In this document: one piece after another, positions 46,382 to 60,956 of the stretch
Layout of the letters: each line of letters opens with the position of its first letter
How positions within the stretch are numbered: the stretch's first letter is position 1
DNA from: Adenophora triphylla var. japonica
Taxonomy: Eukaryota > Streptophyta > Magnoliopsida > Asterales > Campanulaceae
Assembly (NCBI GenBank): GCA_022495995.1
Contig: JAFEMH010007472.1
Span: 24,437 to 88,436 of the forward strand
DNA: 64,000 nucleotides
Direction of reading: 5' to 3'
Position numbers and translations under genes: made by a program
Notes under the pieces: model-generated
The model's database searches: none
The model's input: only the letters and a program-made list of their open reading frames with translations
What the model was told of the DNA's origin: nothing

Positions 46382-46984
46382 TGTTGTGGGTATTTTTCAA
46401 AGATGGTGACATCTTCGCTGATCCCGCATATCAAGATGTCATTCCACTGTAATTATTGTTTTAATATTTACTTATTTAATATTTACTAAAATCTTTATTC
46501 TTATTTTCCAGGATTAAGAGAGAAATGCGGGATATTCTCCAAAGACGCTCAACACACCTTCAACGGCTAGTGGCGACTTGGTCTCACGGAGGTTGAAAGG
46601 ATAAGCCTATATCCCGAGATTGTAGGAACAATATTTGACTCTTTCATACTTAATTATATTTAAGGGGAAATGGAGACGGAACATACACTAAGGCTCATAC
46701 GCACACACATTCTACACACAGGCTCTTGTAATCCTCTCCATTATCTTCCAAAGTTGTATCCGTGATCATTATAGTGAAACTTTTAAGGTTGGAGACCTAA
46801 CTCCCGGGGTTTTTTCCAAAGAGGTTATCACCTCCAAGGTTTTCCTCGTTAACAAATCGTGGTGTCATTATTTCTTTTTACGCTTTTGTTCCATATAGTC
46901 GAATTCCATAGTCCCCTCCTTATTGTTCAATCCACACACTAATCAAAGTTAAGATTCTATTCTATTGTTTTTTCTACCAAAACA
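46382..46984 (+). repeat. LTR 2 of the tandem array (603 bp)
   Basis: Nearly identical to LTR 1. Differences are few and mostly at CAG (cagcatgg versus caaagatgg; cttcagttg versus cttcgctg). It serves as both the 3' LTR of unit 1 and the 5' LTR of unit 2. Confidence 0.72.
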
Positions 46985-47051
46985 ATTTGGCGCCCACCGA
47001 GGGGCCTCGTGGTTTATCGATTATTTGGATCATTTCCTAAGCAAGTTCATT

Positions 47052-48700
47052 ATGTCTGCACCCACCAATGTATCCGCCGCCGGCAAGAGTCCTGCTGTTG
47101 CTCCAACATCAGGAGGTAGAACCAGCTTGTTGCCGCCAACTCCTCAAACCGGACCTCTGCAAACTCAACCTACGAAGACTCCACAAAAGGGAACGACCTC
47201 TTCCAATGTAGATGCCGACATCCGGAGTATCCCGACCAAGTTGAATCGTAGGCCGGACCAACAAGACAAAGAATTCGAAGGTGCCGCCGATTCCATGATT
47301 AAGATGCAGTAAAGATCAACAGCTCATCACATCTCGGCTTGACAACATATCGCCATTACGTGCGAGGAACCTCAACTTCGACAACACCGAAGGACCTACA
47401 CTTCGAGTGAATTTATTCCGATGGGTAGTCCGCCTCAAACTCGTCACCGACATCCTTAATGATGTCAACATCTTTGCCCTGGGGACACCCCGATGACGCC
47501 ACCTTCTCGCAGGATACACTCCGTTCATCCCATTCATCGACAACACAACCTGTCACAACTACTACGTACAACTCGGTTTGCTAAATAATCTTTTCAATAA
47601 TAATAATTTCAATCGTATTCCTATGGCCGACCCTTTGCAGAAAACCCACTAGCCAAACAGATGCAGGATCTCGTAGAGCCGATAATGAACGTGCTGTGCG
47701 TAACTCCTCCAATCCAACCAAAGACTCAAAACTCAAGCTATAATAATCCCGGTTTGTCCCAACAATTGCAAATGTTGACATCCCAAAGCGATTCAAAATA
47801 CCATCTATGAAGTTGTACGACGGTACTCACGGATCCGTAAGAACACGTTGCCCACTATCAAGAAAAAGATGGACATCATCCATATTCCTCTTCAATTCGT
47901 GAGGCCTCGCTTATGCAGGGATTTGGATCAACCTTGTCCGGACCAGCCCTCAAATGGTTGATTAGGCAACCTCTAGGTTCAATTGGTTCTTACGCCCAAT
48001 TATCAACATGTTCTATAACCAATTCTCATGCAAATGACAATTTGAAAGGTTGACAAGTGATCTCTACAATGTGACCCAGCTGTTCTAATGAAACTCTAAA
48101 GGACTATGTCCACCGGTTCAATAAGGAAGTGCTAGAAATTCCCAATCTTGACATGTCGACACCTACGTAAGCATTCAAAATGGGGTCAAGAAGGACTCAC
48201 AAGATACCGAGATTTGGTGATGACTCCTTGTAAGCGGTTGGAAGAAGTCAGAGCAGGCAAACAGATTCATAAGATCGGAGGAAGACGAGCCGCGAAGATC
48301 GAAATCCTCATCCAAGATGTCGACATATGACAACCCCGACAGAAAGACCGATCGTCCCATCGCAGAACAACCGTTCCAATCCTTATCCGAGAATTGACAC
48401 TAGCAAAATTAATTCAATAGACGGTGAGGATGAAGATAATGATAATGTGCCTAACATTTCGATTATTGTTTCTCTCGTTGACATTTCGTATACTCTTTCA
48501 GAATGGGCAACCTTGGGACAAAGCCGATGGCCAAAGAAGACGGATAAAGCCACGTGATGGCGTGACAAATCAAAATGGTGCGCTTACCATGAAGACTTTG
48601 GACATGTCACCGAAGATTGCATCGCATTAAGAAAGGAGATCAGCCACTTGCTCTCGAAAGGACATCTTAAGGAGTTGCCGGGATCCGTAAAGAAGAAGGC
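47052..48700 (+). pseudogene. Array unit 2: gag
   Basis: Same order as unit 1: MSAPTNVSAAGKSPAVAP start, KLYDGT region near 47810, zinc-knuckle-like CAYHEDFGHVTEDC at 48579-48620. Frames break often. Typical differences from unit 1 are gtaa for caga, ccg for ctg and caaag for cag, with otherwise identical sequence between. Confidence 0.82.
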
Positions 48701-48749
48701 CGAAAATGCGGAAGCTCCTCATGAAGCCGAGAGACCCGCCTCCCCCGCC

Positions 48750-51700
48750 GCCTACAAAGGTGATTAATTTCATTAGTGGAGGTTCGTAAATATGTGGAAC
48801 ATCCTATTCTCGCTGCAAAACGACATGCTAAGGAGTCAAAGGAGGAAAAACCGTAAAGACAGCCTCAGATGCCGACACCTTGCCAGATCCAATCACCTTT
48901 GATGAAAGCAACCGAGATAATTTGCCGGAACCCCATCACGACGGTCTAGTTATTTCCTTGCATTGCCAACCGTACAATCCGACGCATCCTAGTTGATGGG
49001 GTAGCTCGTTAATCTTATCATGTTGGGCACCCTTAAGGAAATGAACATCCTGCATCCGAGATCATTAAAAATCCTCACCGGTAGGCTTCAATGCGGTGAA
49101 GTCAAAGAAACGGTAGGGAGATAAAGCTTCCAATATACTCGAAGAGGTCTCAATACCATGGAACGATTCTCGCGTAATTGATTGCGCAACATCTTACAAT
49201 GTCATTCTTGGAAGACCGTGGATTCATGGAATGAAGGCCGTACCCTCCACTTACCATCAATGTGTGAAGTTCCCAACACCTCGGGGTGTCGCTAAGATTT
49301 ACAAAGTGATCAACAGTGGCCAAGGAATGTTATAAAACTTCAATGAAGGCGTCGACATCTCCAAAACAAGCATAGCAATTACCGAAGAAAGTACGTGAAG
49401 TCCCGGGAAGCCAGGGAGGATGATGTGAAAGAAGTATTGCTAGACCCTTCCAACCCTGACATGAAAGTACTTATAGGCACCGACATCCCACCGTAAGTAG
49501 AAGAAAAGCTTGTGGACCTATTAAGAAGCGTAATAAAGAGTTTTGCTTGGAAACATGATGACATGACAGCATCAAAGAAAGATATTATCACTCACAAACT
49601 TAACATAGATCCTAGCTTTAAACCAAGACACCGTAAGCGTAGGAAGTTTGCGTAAAACCGTAAAACGTATCATCAAGGAAGAGGTAGAGCGCCTACTCAA
49701 AGCCAATATGATACGAGAGGTCGACTATCCAAGATGGTTAGCAAACGTGGTTGTGGTTGAGAAGAGAAACGGGAAATGGCGAGTCCCAAGGCCGACTTCA
49801 CGCACCCGAATAAAGCCTCGTCCAAAAGATCCTTTCCCTTTGCCACACATAGACTCGTTGGTTGATGCCACTGACATGAGCTCCTCACATTCATGGACGC
49901 ATCCTCATGATTTCAACAAATCCAGATGGAACCCTCTCGACCAAGAGGACACCGCCTTCATAACACCCACAAATTGTGTATTTATTGTTATATTGCTATG
50001 CTGGTCTAAAAATGCAGTGTGCAACATATCGTAGGCTCGTCAACAAAATGTTCAAAGATCGATTGGGGACACAATGGAAGTATACATCGACGACATGGTG
50101 GTAAAATCCAAGAAAACCGAAGATCACATAAGCAACTTATCCTGTGCCTCGACATCTTCGATTGTTTCAATATGAAGCTTAACCCAGCCTAAATGCAACT
50201 TTTGCAATGAGGGCAGGGAAGTTTCGGCTATATGGTTACTAAAAGAGGCATTCAAGCCGCCCTGCAACGTATACGTGCTATTATCAACCTCGTCGTCACC
50301 TCAATCCGTCAAGGACGTCCAAAGATTGACAGAAAGATTGCCGCACTCACCATTCATTTCAAAATCCTCGGATCGATGCAAACCTTTCTATGATATCCTA
50401 AGGAAGAACAAGAAGTTCCAAAGTGGGAGAACCAACATGAAGAAGCCTTTCAAGAACTCAAAACTTACCCGTCGACACCTCCGTTATTGGCCAAACCTCG
50501 TGAGGAGGAACATCTTTACATCTACTTAGCAAGATCGTAAGGCGCCGTAAGCGCAGCCTTGGTGACACAACGAGATGGTAATCAAGAACCCATCTACTAT
50601 ATAAGTAAGACACTCCTAGATGCAGAGACCGTGTATTCTCATTTACAAAAATTAATCTTAGCTTTGATAACCGCTTCTATTAAATTAAGGCACTATTTTG
50701 AAACACATACTATAATTGTACGCACTAACTATCCTATAAAGAATGTTATGAGAAAACCAGAGATGTCGTGTCGAATGGCGAAATGGTCTCGTACAATTAA
50801 GCACATACGACATCAAATATGAACCTTAACCGCAATAAAATCTCAAGCCCTACCGATTTTGTGGCCGATTTTAGTCCAACCATGCAACAAAAGGTGGAAC
50901 CGGAAGTACAAAGAACTTCAAGATGATGACATCCTCGAAAATTTGGACTCTCTATATAGATGGTGCTTCTAACATGAGAGGTACAGTCTTGGAGTTGTAC
51001 TAAAATCGCCACAAGGGGACATAATACCACAATCCATCGCTGCGGTTTCAGGGCTACCAACAATGAAGCGTAATATGAGGCACTAATTGCGTGATTAGAA
51101 GCATCCTGTGACCTAGATGTCAAACATATCCGGTGTTTATGGATTCTTTGCTAATTGTTAACCATTACAACGGATCCTACACGGCGAAAAATGCTAAGAT
51201 GACGACATATTTGGAAATCGTAAAAATTCTTTCTACCAAATTCAAATCATTTTCCTTGGAACAAATCCCACGAGAAGAAAATTCTCAAGCGAGATGCTCG
51301 CAAACTTGGGTTCAAATTCTTCAAAAGCATTTCACAAACCAAGATCCCAATTGTGCATATTGACATCCCAAAGAATTGATCATCTTGAGATGTTCGCTCT
51401 AGATGTCGACATACCTTCCTCTCCAAAGAAGAACTTCTTGGACGGCTCCTATTATCAAGTATCTCTTAGATGATACGATCCCAATTGAGGAGAAAAATGC
51501 TAGAGCATTCGGGGTAAGAGAATCTAAATATTTACTTATTGATAACCTCTTCGTATAGAAAATCTGCTGCAGTGTCACTACTTAAGATGTCTAGAAGCGT
51601 ATAGAGCCCATCGTGTTCTCAAGGAGCCGCACGAAGGAGAATGTGGAAATCATACCGGGGCGTAAGTCTACATACCAAGGCTCTTAGAATGGGCTATTTT

Positions 51701-52676
51701 TGGCCTACAATGAGAAAAGACGCCTGCCGACACGCAAAGAAATGTGATTCCCTGTCAACGACATGGGGACATCCTACACCAACCAAATTGAATTGCTACA
51801 TCCTATTCTCGTCTCCATGGCCGTTTATGGTTTGGGGAATGGACATTGTAGGAAAATTACCCAGGGCACCAGGTGGAAGAGTATTTTTACTGGCTATGAC
51901 AGACTACTTTTCTAAATGGGTAGAAGCTGAGGCATACGTACAAGTTCGTGACAAAGAGGTTATATATTTTATCAAAAGAAACATATTCGGTCGATTTGGA
52001 ATACCATCAGAGATAATTTTTGACAACGGCTCTCAATTCATTAGTAAGAGAACCCAAGATTTCTTGACATCTTGGGGAGTCAAGATGGTGACATCTTCAC
52101 CCGTTCACCCTCAAGCCAATGGACAGGCAGAATCTAGCAATAAAATAATCATAAGCAACTTGAAAAGAGAGATCGAACCGAAGAAAGGGCGATGGGCGTA
52201 AGAGTTACCAATGGTTCTGGGCCGACAGACGACATCCAAGAACGCTTGGTCAAACCCTCTATTCACTTGTATTTGGAACAGTAATCAGTTATTCCAAAGT
52301 AGGTCCTTGTACCTACGGCCGCATACAATTTGTTGACATCTCGAACATAATAAAGACATCTTGATACATGACTTAGATACCGTGGACGAACCGAGGACAT
52401 GGCCAAAGTTCGCATGGCAAAGATATCAACAAAGGGTAGCCGTATCTTACAACAAAAACGTAAGGATTAGAAGGTTTCAAGTAGGAGACTTAGTCCTACG
52501 AAAGGCATTCCAAAATACAAAGGAGCCCAATGCAGGGCAAGCTCGCCCCAAAATGGGAAGGACCCTACCTAATAGATGCGTTGTGCCGGAAAGGAGCATA
52601 TCGCCCGGCAACCTTGGATGGCCAAATGATACCGCGAAGTTGGAACGCCATTCACCTTAAAAGGTATTACATTTAA
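48750..52676 (+). pseudogene. Array unit 2: pol, with an open integrase core
   Basis: RT contains MIREVDYPRWLANVVVVEKR, the shared TGA at 49908-49910 and YIDD at 50083-50094. RNase H is broken but recognisable (51133-51363). The integrase is the best preserved in the array: 51641-52201 is open for 186 residues with [48 protein letters not shown] and PVHPQANGQAESSNK. The second Asp and the Glu are separated by 35 residues (D,D-35-E). It ends HLKRYYI at 52676. The protease motif is frameshifted (gatggggtagctcg). Confidence 0.88.
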
Positions 52677-53610
52677 ACGAAATTCCCCATGAACTCATCT
52701 TTTCCAGTATGGATCATCTTTTGATTTTTTGTAACCTTTCTTTTTCCTATGTACTTTTTACTTCTCTACAAATCAAGATGTCGCTAACGTACCTTGTGGA
52801 GAGGCGTCAACATTAGTTGGCGTCCGTTATTAACATGTTTCGTTTTATGAGGTGTTAACATGTTTACATGGGACATGTCGAAAGCACGCAAAGAACAACG
52901 AATTCTCCTCCGTTAGAGATCCGGCCATCTCTTCTTAAGTAAAGGTACACAATCCCTTCTAAGGTTTAAAGAGTTAATTACCTCTTTCTTAAGATGTTAG
53001 GTTACCACACCTTCGCCGGGAACGCAAGCTATCTCTTTAATTGAGGTGTGGGGTGGGCCTATATGGGTAAACTCATATAGCTTACCCATTCCCACTCAGT
53101 TAAATGATTGATCTTACGCATTATTCTTATGGTTATGACATATACGTGTCATCTAAAGTATCTACGGGTTATGGCATATACATGTCATCTTAAGTATTCA
53201 CAGTTTTGACATACTAACATGTCACCTTACGAACATAACAAATAACCGTACAAAGAAAAATTTCATCCAAAAGAAAACAAGCCCTGACATGCTTGAAAAC
53301 GACTAAACTTTAACTAGATTAAACTAACCATAAAAATATCCAAGCTACCAACGTTAAAGTGCAAAAGTGTTGGACCAACCCAACACGTAAAAAAGATTGT
53401 CTTTGGTCCTTATGGACCCATTACATAACCAAACTAAAATTAAAATTGTTTTAAGGGATTCCACCCCAGTAACGTCATCAAAAACCAAGAACAAAGTTAT
53501 TTTACCTTCTTTTTTAGGTGGCTTACGCCGCAGTGTTGCATTAGGAGTAACTTCTCCAAACTTCTCGCTCTTTCTTATTAAGCATCCTACTCTTTTTCCC
53601 ATCCTAAGAG

Positions 53611-54510
53611 TCATCCCATGTCATTGTCATGATCATCATCAATCTTTCAAGATCCTTGGAGACTTCGTTCGCCTTTTCGTCATGGATCCGCCGCAAAGCT
53701 ATTTTCTCATCGTTCGGGTTCCAATTCACATGCTCTCCTACTGATATTCTTCAATCATTTGGATCCTAGTTTGGCTTGCTTTTGCGATCTCATGCACCAG
53801 TCATCCTGAAATGCTTCCATTTCCCTTTCATGACTGATGTCGACACTCGCAAGCTGGACCGCCATTTTAGTATCTCTTCGTTCTTGTCTACGATTTCCAA
53901 ACCCTTTTCCCTTATTATCCTTGCAGAAATTTCTTTCAAATCCTTCTCATATTCAACCCTACTCATATCAAAGGTATCGCATTTTTCCCTCCATATCCCG
54001 ATTTCTTTGGACATTAACTTAGCCATCGAGACAATGTGTCATCAACAAACAAAAAGAGGCATTTTACTAAAATAAAGAGGATCAATGTACCAGTTGACCC
54101 AAATTAATTCTTACACGATTCTCCAACACGTCTTCTTTCCAAATTTGTTTCTCCACACCTGAGATCTGTTCTACCCTTATTCTTTTCGGAGTAATCTTAT
54201 CCGTCTACGGTATGTTCTCTTCCGCTTTCATCTTGCCTTTGTATTTGGCTACAATATCACTCGTTGTGAAGCCGGATCGAGTCACTGCATGTAAGGATAT
54301 ATGTTAGCAAGGATTTTTTAGAATTGCAAATTCAATAAACACATTGATTCTGGCTCACTTTTTTGGAGAACGTCGCAACTATGTATTGAAGGAGAAGGGA
54401 TAACAAATGCGCTCTTTGGGGTTACTCTCGCCGTAATATAGTAGGAGACGTCGAGATCTAGATAAGAATTGAGAGAAGATTTGATGGTTATCAGAATTGC
54501 GGTTACTAGT
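53611..54510 (-). pseudogene. Array unit 2: antisense ORF
   Basis: Same antisense gene as units 0 and 1. The two splice signals next to CTG/CAG are altered here: the donor-side cctgattctcc is cacgattctcc, and the acceptor-side atctgtcat is atgtgtcat. The coding region has indels at the same sort of site. I read these as likely sequence errors rather than loss of splicing. Confidence 0.55.
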
Positions 54511-54654
54511 TCCTATAAAGACTCTTCCTTTCTAAACCGCCTCGTATCCCTAAACCGTCCTATCAAATAGAGTGGCGGTTGGACATTTAATGGGACGAGA
54601 AAAACATTTTGCCTCTTCGATTGCCTACATAGTCAAATGTTTTTGAGGACAAAT

Positions 54655-55260
54655 TGTTGTGGGTATTTTTCAAAGATGGTGACATCTTGATTGATCCTGC
54701 ATATCAAGATGTCATTCCACTTTGTAAGTATTGTTTTAATATTTACTTATTTAATATTTACTAAAATCTTTATTCTTATTTTCCAGTGATTAAGAGAGAA
54801 ATGCGGGATATTCTCCAGCACGTTCAACACACCTTCAACGGCTAGGGCGACTTGGTCTCACGGAGGTTGAAAGGATAAGCCTATATCCCGAGATTGTAGG
54901 AACAATATTTGACTCTTTCATACTTAATTATATTTAAGGGGAAATGGAGACGGAACATACACTAGGGCTCATACGCACACACATTCTACACACAGGCTCT
55001 TGTAATCCTCTCCATTATCTTCCATAGTTGTATTCGTGATCATTATAGTGAAACTTTTAAGGTTGGAGACCTAACTCCCGGGGTTTTTTCCAAAGAGGTT
55101 ATCACCTCCAAGGTTTTCCTCGTTAACAAATCGTGGTGTCATTATTTCTTTTTACGCTTTTGTTCCATATAGTCGAATTCCATAGTCCCCTCCTTATTGT
55201 TCAATCCACACACTAATCAAAGTTAAGATTCTATTCTATTGTTTTTTTTCTACCAAAACA
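54655..55260 (+). repeat. LTR 3 of the tandem array (606 bp)
   Basis: Full-length match to LTRs 1 and 2; shared between units 2 and 3. The PBS after it reads atttggcgcccagagggg and lacks the few bases of the accg segment seen in the others. Confidence 0.72.
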
Positions 55261-55325
55261 ATTTGGCGCCCAGAGGGGCCTCGTGGTTTATCGATTATTT
55301 GGATCATTTCCTAAGCAAGTTCATT

Positions 55326-56970
55326 ATGTACGCACCCACCAATGTATCCGCCGCCGGCAAGAGTCCTGCTTGTTGCTCCAACATCGGGAGGTAGAACCGG
55401 CTTGTTGCCGCCACCTCCTCAAAGCCGGACCTCGGCAAACTCAACCTACGAAGACTCCACAAAGGGAACGACCTCTTCCAATGTAGATGCCGACATCCGG
55501 AGTATCGACCAAGTTGAATCGGAGAATTTGGACCAACAAGACGGCAATTCGAAGGTGTTGGCCGATTCCATGATTAAGATGCGAGAAAGATCAACGAGTT
55601 CATCACATCTCGGCTTGACAACATATCGCCATTACGTGCGAGGAACCTCAACTTCGACAACACCGAAGGACCTACACTTCGAGTGAATTTATTCCGATGG
55701 GTAGTCCGCCTCAAACTCGTCGGTGACATCCTTAATGATGTCAACATCTTTGCAGGGGACACCACGATGACGCCACCTTCTGCGGGGATACACTCCGTTC
55801 ATCCCATTCATCGACAACACAAGCTGTCACAACTACTACGAGACAACTCGGTTTGCTAAATAATCTTTTCAATAATAATAATTTCAATCGTATTCCTATG
55901 GATGGCCCTTTTGCAGGAAACCCACTAGCCAAACAGATGCAGGATCTCGAGAGCCGATAATGAACGTGCCGGGCGTAACTCCTCCAATCCAACCGGTGAC
56001 TCAAAGCTACTACAGTCAATCCCGGTTTGTCCCAACAATTGCAAATGTTGACATCCCAAAGCGATTCGGTGTACCATCTATGAAGTTGTACGACGGTACC
56101 ACGGATCGAGAAGAACACGTTGCCCACTATCAAGAAAAGATGGACATCATCCATATTCCTCTTCAATTAGGAGGCACAGCTTATGCGGGGATTTGGATCA
56201 ACCTTATGCGGACCGGCCCTCAAATGGTTGATTAGAGCAACCTCTAGGTTCAATTGGTTCTTACGCCCGGCTTATCAACATGTTCTATAACCAATTCTCA
56301 TGCGATCGACAATTTGAAAGGTTGACAAGTGATCTCTACAATGTGACCCGGCGGCCTAATGAAACTCTAAAGGACTATGTCCACCGGTTCAATAAGGAAG
56401 TGCTAGAAATTCCCAATCTTGACATGTCGACGGCCACGAAGCATTCAAAATGGGGTGAAGAAGGACTCACGGTATTACCGAGATTTGGTGATGACTCCTT
56501 GTAAGCGGTTGGAAGAAGTCGGAGCAGTGAGGAAAGGAGATTCATAAGGCGGAGGAAGACGAGCTGCGAAGATCGAAATCCTCATCCAAGATGTCGACAT
56601 ATGACAACCCCGACAAAAGCGAGATCGTCCCATCGCGGGAACAACCGTTCCAATCCTTATCAGAGAATTGACACTAGCAAAATTAATTCAATAGACGGTG
56701 AGGATGAAGATAATGATAATGTGCCTAACATTTACGATTATTGTTTCTCTGTTAACATTTCAGGTATACTCTTTGCAATGGGCAACCTTGGGGACAAAGC
56801 CAGATGGCCAAAGAAGACGGATAAAGCCACGGGATGGCGTGACAAATCAAAATGGTGCGCTTACCATGAAGACTTTGGACATGTCACCGAAGATTGCATC
56901 GCATTAAGAAAGGAGATCGAGTTACTTGCTCTCGAAAGGACATCTTAAGGAGTTCTTTGGGATCCGAGAA
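55326..56970 (+). pseudogene. Array unit 3: gag
   Basis: Starts at ATG 55326 (M-Y-A-P-T-N, where units 1 and 2 have M-S-A-P; CTG is replaced by ACG). The gag core FGVPSMKLYDGTTDREEHVA lies in the open segment 55960-56235, then FYNQFSCDRQFERLTSDLYN. CAYHEDFGHVTEDC is at 56856-56897. Typical differences from unit 1 are cgg for cag and cg for ctg. Confidence 0.83.
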
Positions 56971-57029
56971 GAAGAAAGGCTGAAAATGCGGAAGCTCCTC
57001 ATGAAGCCGAGAGACCAGTCTCTCCCCCA

Positions 57030-60000
57030 GCGCCTACAAAGGTGATTAATTTCATTAGTGGAGGTTCAGAAATATGTGGAACATCCTATTATGCTGCAAA
57101 ACGACATGCTAAGGAGTCAAAGGAGGAAAAACCGGAAAAGACGGCCCGGGATGCCGACACCTTGCAGGGGATCCAATCACCTTTGATGAAAGCAACCGAG
57201 ATAATTTGCTGGAACCCCATCACGACGGTCTAGTTATTTCCTTGCAGATTGCCAACTGTACAATCCGACGCATCCTAGTTGATGGGGGTAGCTCTGGTAA
57301 TCTTATCATGTTGGGCACCCGTAAGGAAATGAACATCCCGAGAATCGAGATCATTAAAAATCCTCGGTCTTTGGTAGGCTTCGACGGTGAAGTCAAAGAA
57401 ACGGTAGGGAGATAAAGCTTCCAATATACTCGAAGGGTCTCAATACCATGGAACGATTACTGCGTAATTGATTGCGCAACATCTTACAATGTCATTCTTG
57501 GAAGACCGTGGATTCATGGAATGAAGGCCGTACCCTCCACTTACCATCAATGTGTGAAGTTCCCAACACCTTGGGGTGTCGCTAAGATTTACAGTGATCA
57601 ACAGGCGGCCAAGGAATGTTATAAAACTTCAATGAAGGATCCGACATCTCCAAAACAAGCATAGCAATTACCGAAGAAAGTACGTGAAGTCCTGGAAGCC
57701 AGGGAGGATGATGTGAAAGAAGTATTGCTAGACCACTTCCAACCCGGACATGAAAGTACTTATAGGCGCGACATCCCACCGAAGTAGAAGAAAAGCTTGT
57801 GGACCTATTAAGAAGCGAATAAAGAGTTTTGCTTGGAAACATGATGACATGACGAGGCATCGGCAAAGATATTATCACTCACAAACTTAACATAGATCCT
57901 AGCTTTAAACCGGTACACCGAAGCGTAGGAAGTTTGCGAGAAACCAGAAACGGATCATCAAGGAAGAGGTAGAGCGCCTACTCAAAGCCAATATGATACG
58001 AGAGGTCGACTATCCAAGATGGTTAGCAAACGTGGTTGTGGTTGAGAAGAGAAACGGGAAATGGCGAGTGCGTCGACTTCACGAGACTGAATAAAGCACG
58101 TCCAAAAGATCCTTTCCCTTTGCCACACATAGACTCGTTGGTTGATGCCACTTACGGACATGAGCTCCTCACATTCATGGACGCATCCTCATGATTTCAA
58201 CAAATCCGAGATGGAACCCTCGACCAAGAGGACACCGCCTTCATAACACCCACTGTGTATTTATTGTTATATTGCTATGCCTTTTGGTCTAAAAATGCGG
58301 GTGCAACATATCGGAGGCTCGTCAACAAAATGTTCAAAGATCGGATTGGGGACACAATGGAAGTATACATCGACGACATGGTGGTAAAATCCAAGAAAAC
58401 CGAAGATCACATAAGCAACTTATCCCGGGCCTTTGACATCTTGGATTGTTTCAATATGAAAGCTTAACTTGACTAAATGCAACTTTGCAATGAGGGCGGG
58501 GAAGTTTCCGGGCTATATGGTTACTAAAAGAGTGCATTGAAGCCGCCCCGGAACAGAGATACGTGCTATTATCAACACTGTCGTCACCTCAATGCATCCA
58601 AGGACGTCCAAAGATTGACGGGAAAGATTGCTTTGCACTCACCGATTCATTTCAAAATCCTCGGATCGATGCAAACCTTTCTATGATATCCTAAGGAAGA
58701 ACAAGAAGTTCCGGTGGGAGAACCAACATGAAGAAGCCTTTCAAGAACTCAAAACTTACACAATCGACACCTCCGTTATTGGCCAAACCTCGGGAGGAGG
58801 AACATCTTTACATCTACTTAGCGGTATCGAAGGCGGCGTAAGCGCGATCTTGGTGACACAACGAGATGGTAATCGGCAATCCATCTACTATATAAGTAAG
58901 ACACTCCTAGATGCGAGAGACCGGTATTCTCATTTACAAAAATTAATCTTAGCTTTGATAAGCTGCTTCTATTAAATTAAGGCACTATTTTGAAACACAT
59001 ACTATAATTGTACGCACTAACTATCCTATAAAGAATGTTATGAGAAAACCGGAGATGTCGGAGTCGAATGGCGAAATGGTCTGTACAATTAAGCACATAC
59101 GACATCAAATATGAACCCGAGGGCAATAAAATCTCGAAGCCTAGGCGATTTTGTGGCTGATTTTAGTCCAACCATGCAACAAGAGGTGGAACGGAAGTAC
59201 AGGCAACTTCAAGATGATGACATCCACGAAAATTTGGACTCTCTATACGAGATGGTGCTTCTAACATGAGAGGTACAGGTCTTGGAGTTGTACTAAAATC
59301 GCCACAAGGGGACATAATACCACAATCCATCGGTTGCGGTTTGGGGCTACCAACAATGAAGCGAGAATATGAGGCACTAATTGCGGGATTAGAAGCATCC
59401 CGGGACCTAGAATGTCAAACATATCCGGTGTTTATGGATTCTTTGCTAATTGTTAACCATTACAACGGATCTACTGCGGCGAAAAATGCTAAGATGACGA
59501 CATATTTGGAAATCGTAAAAATTCTTTCGGCCAAATTCAAATCATTTTCCTTGGAACAAATCCCACGAGAAGAAAATTCTCAAGCGGATGCTGCAGCAAA
59601 CTTGGGTTCGGCCTTCAAAGCATTTCACAAACCGGTATCCCAATTGTGCATATTGACATCCCAGATTGATCATCTTGAGATGTTCGCTCTAGATGTCGAC
59701 ATACCTTCCTCTCCGGCAACTTCTTGGACGACTCCTATTATCAAGTATCTCTTAGATGATACGATCCCGATTGAGGAGAAAAATGCTAGAGCATTCGGGG
59801 TAAGAGAATCTAAATATTTACTTATTGATAACCTCTTGTATAGAAAATGCTTTGATGCGGTCGCTCACTTAAGATGTCTAGAAGCGAGATAGAGCCCATC
59901 GAGGTTCTCAAGGAGCGCACGAAGGAGAATGTGGAAATCATCTTGGGGGCGAAGTCTACATGCAGAGCTCTTAGAATGGGCTATTTTGGCCCTGATGAGA

Positions 60001-60956
60001 AAAACTGTCGATTACGCAAAGAAATGTGATTCCTGTCAACGGCATGGGGACATCCTACACCAACCGGTGAATTGCTACATCCTATTCTGTCTCCATGGCC
60101 GTTTATGGTTTGGGGAATGGACATTGTAGGAAAAATTACCCAGGGCACCGAGGTGGAAGAGTATTTTTCTGGCTATGACCGGACTACTTTTCTAAATGGG
60201 TAGAAGGCTGAGGCATACGTACAAGTTCGTGACAAAGAGGTTATATATTTTATCAAAAGAAACATATTCGATCGATTTGGAATACCATCGGAGATAATTT
60301 TTGACAACGGCTCTCGATTCATTAGTAAGAGAACCCAAGATTTCTTGACATCTTGGGGAGTCGAATGGTGACATCTTCGCACGTTCACCTCGAAGCCAAT
60401 GGACGAGGGGCGGAATCTAGCAATAAAATAATCATAAGCAACTTGAAAAAGGGCGAACCGGAAGAAAGGGCGATGGGCGGAAGAGTTACCAATGGTTACG
60501 TAGGGTGACGGACGAAACATCCAAGAACGCATTGCTTGGTGAAACCCCTATTCGCTTGTATTTGGAACGAGAATCGGTTATTCCGAGCGAAGTCCTTGTA
60601 CCTACGGCCGGATACAATTTGTTGACATCGAACATAATAAAGACATCTTGATACATGACTTAGATACCGTGGACCAGGCGGGGGACATGGCGAAGTTCGC
60701 GTGGCGGCATATCAACGAGGGTAGCCGGATCTTACAACAAAAACGTAAGGATTAGAAGGTTTCAAGTAGGAGACTTAGTCCTACGAAAGGCATTCCAAAA
60801 TACAAAGGAGCCCAATGCGGGCAAGCTCGCCCCAAAATGGGAAGGACCCTACCTAATAGATGCGCGGTAGGGAAAGGAGCATATCGCACAGCGACCTTGG
60901 ATGGCGAATGATGCTGCGAAGTTGGAACGCCATTCACCTTAAGGTATTACATTTAA
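57030..60956 (+). pseudogene. Array unit 3: pol
   Basis: Protease ILVDGGSS near 57270. RT carries the shared TGA (58192-58194) and YIDD (58366-58377) within an open stretch 58255-58467. RNase H is largely open (59266-59892) with VFMDSLLIVNHYNG and LEQIPREENSQADA. Integrase is more broken than in unit 2 (FDNGSR, NQ lost). The C-terminal tail lost two A residues (caccttaaggtattac), shifting the final codons. Same Ty3/gypsy order as unit 1. Confidence 0.86.
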
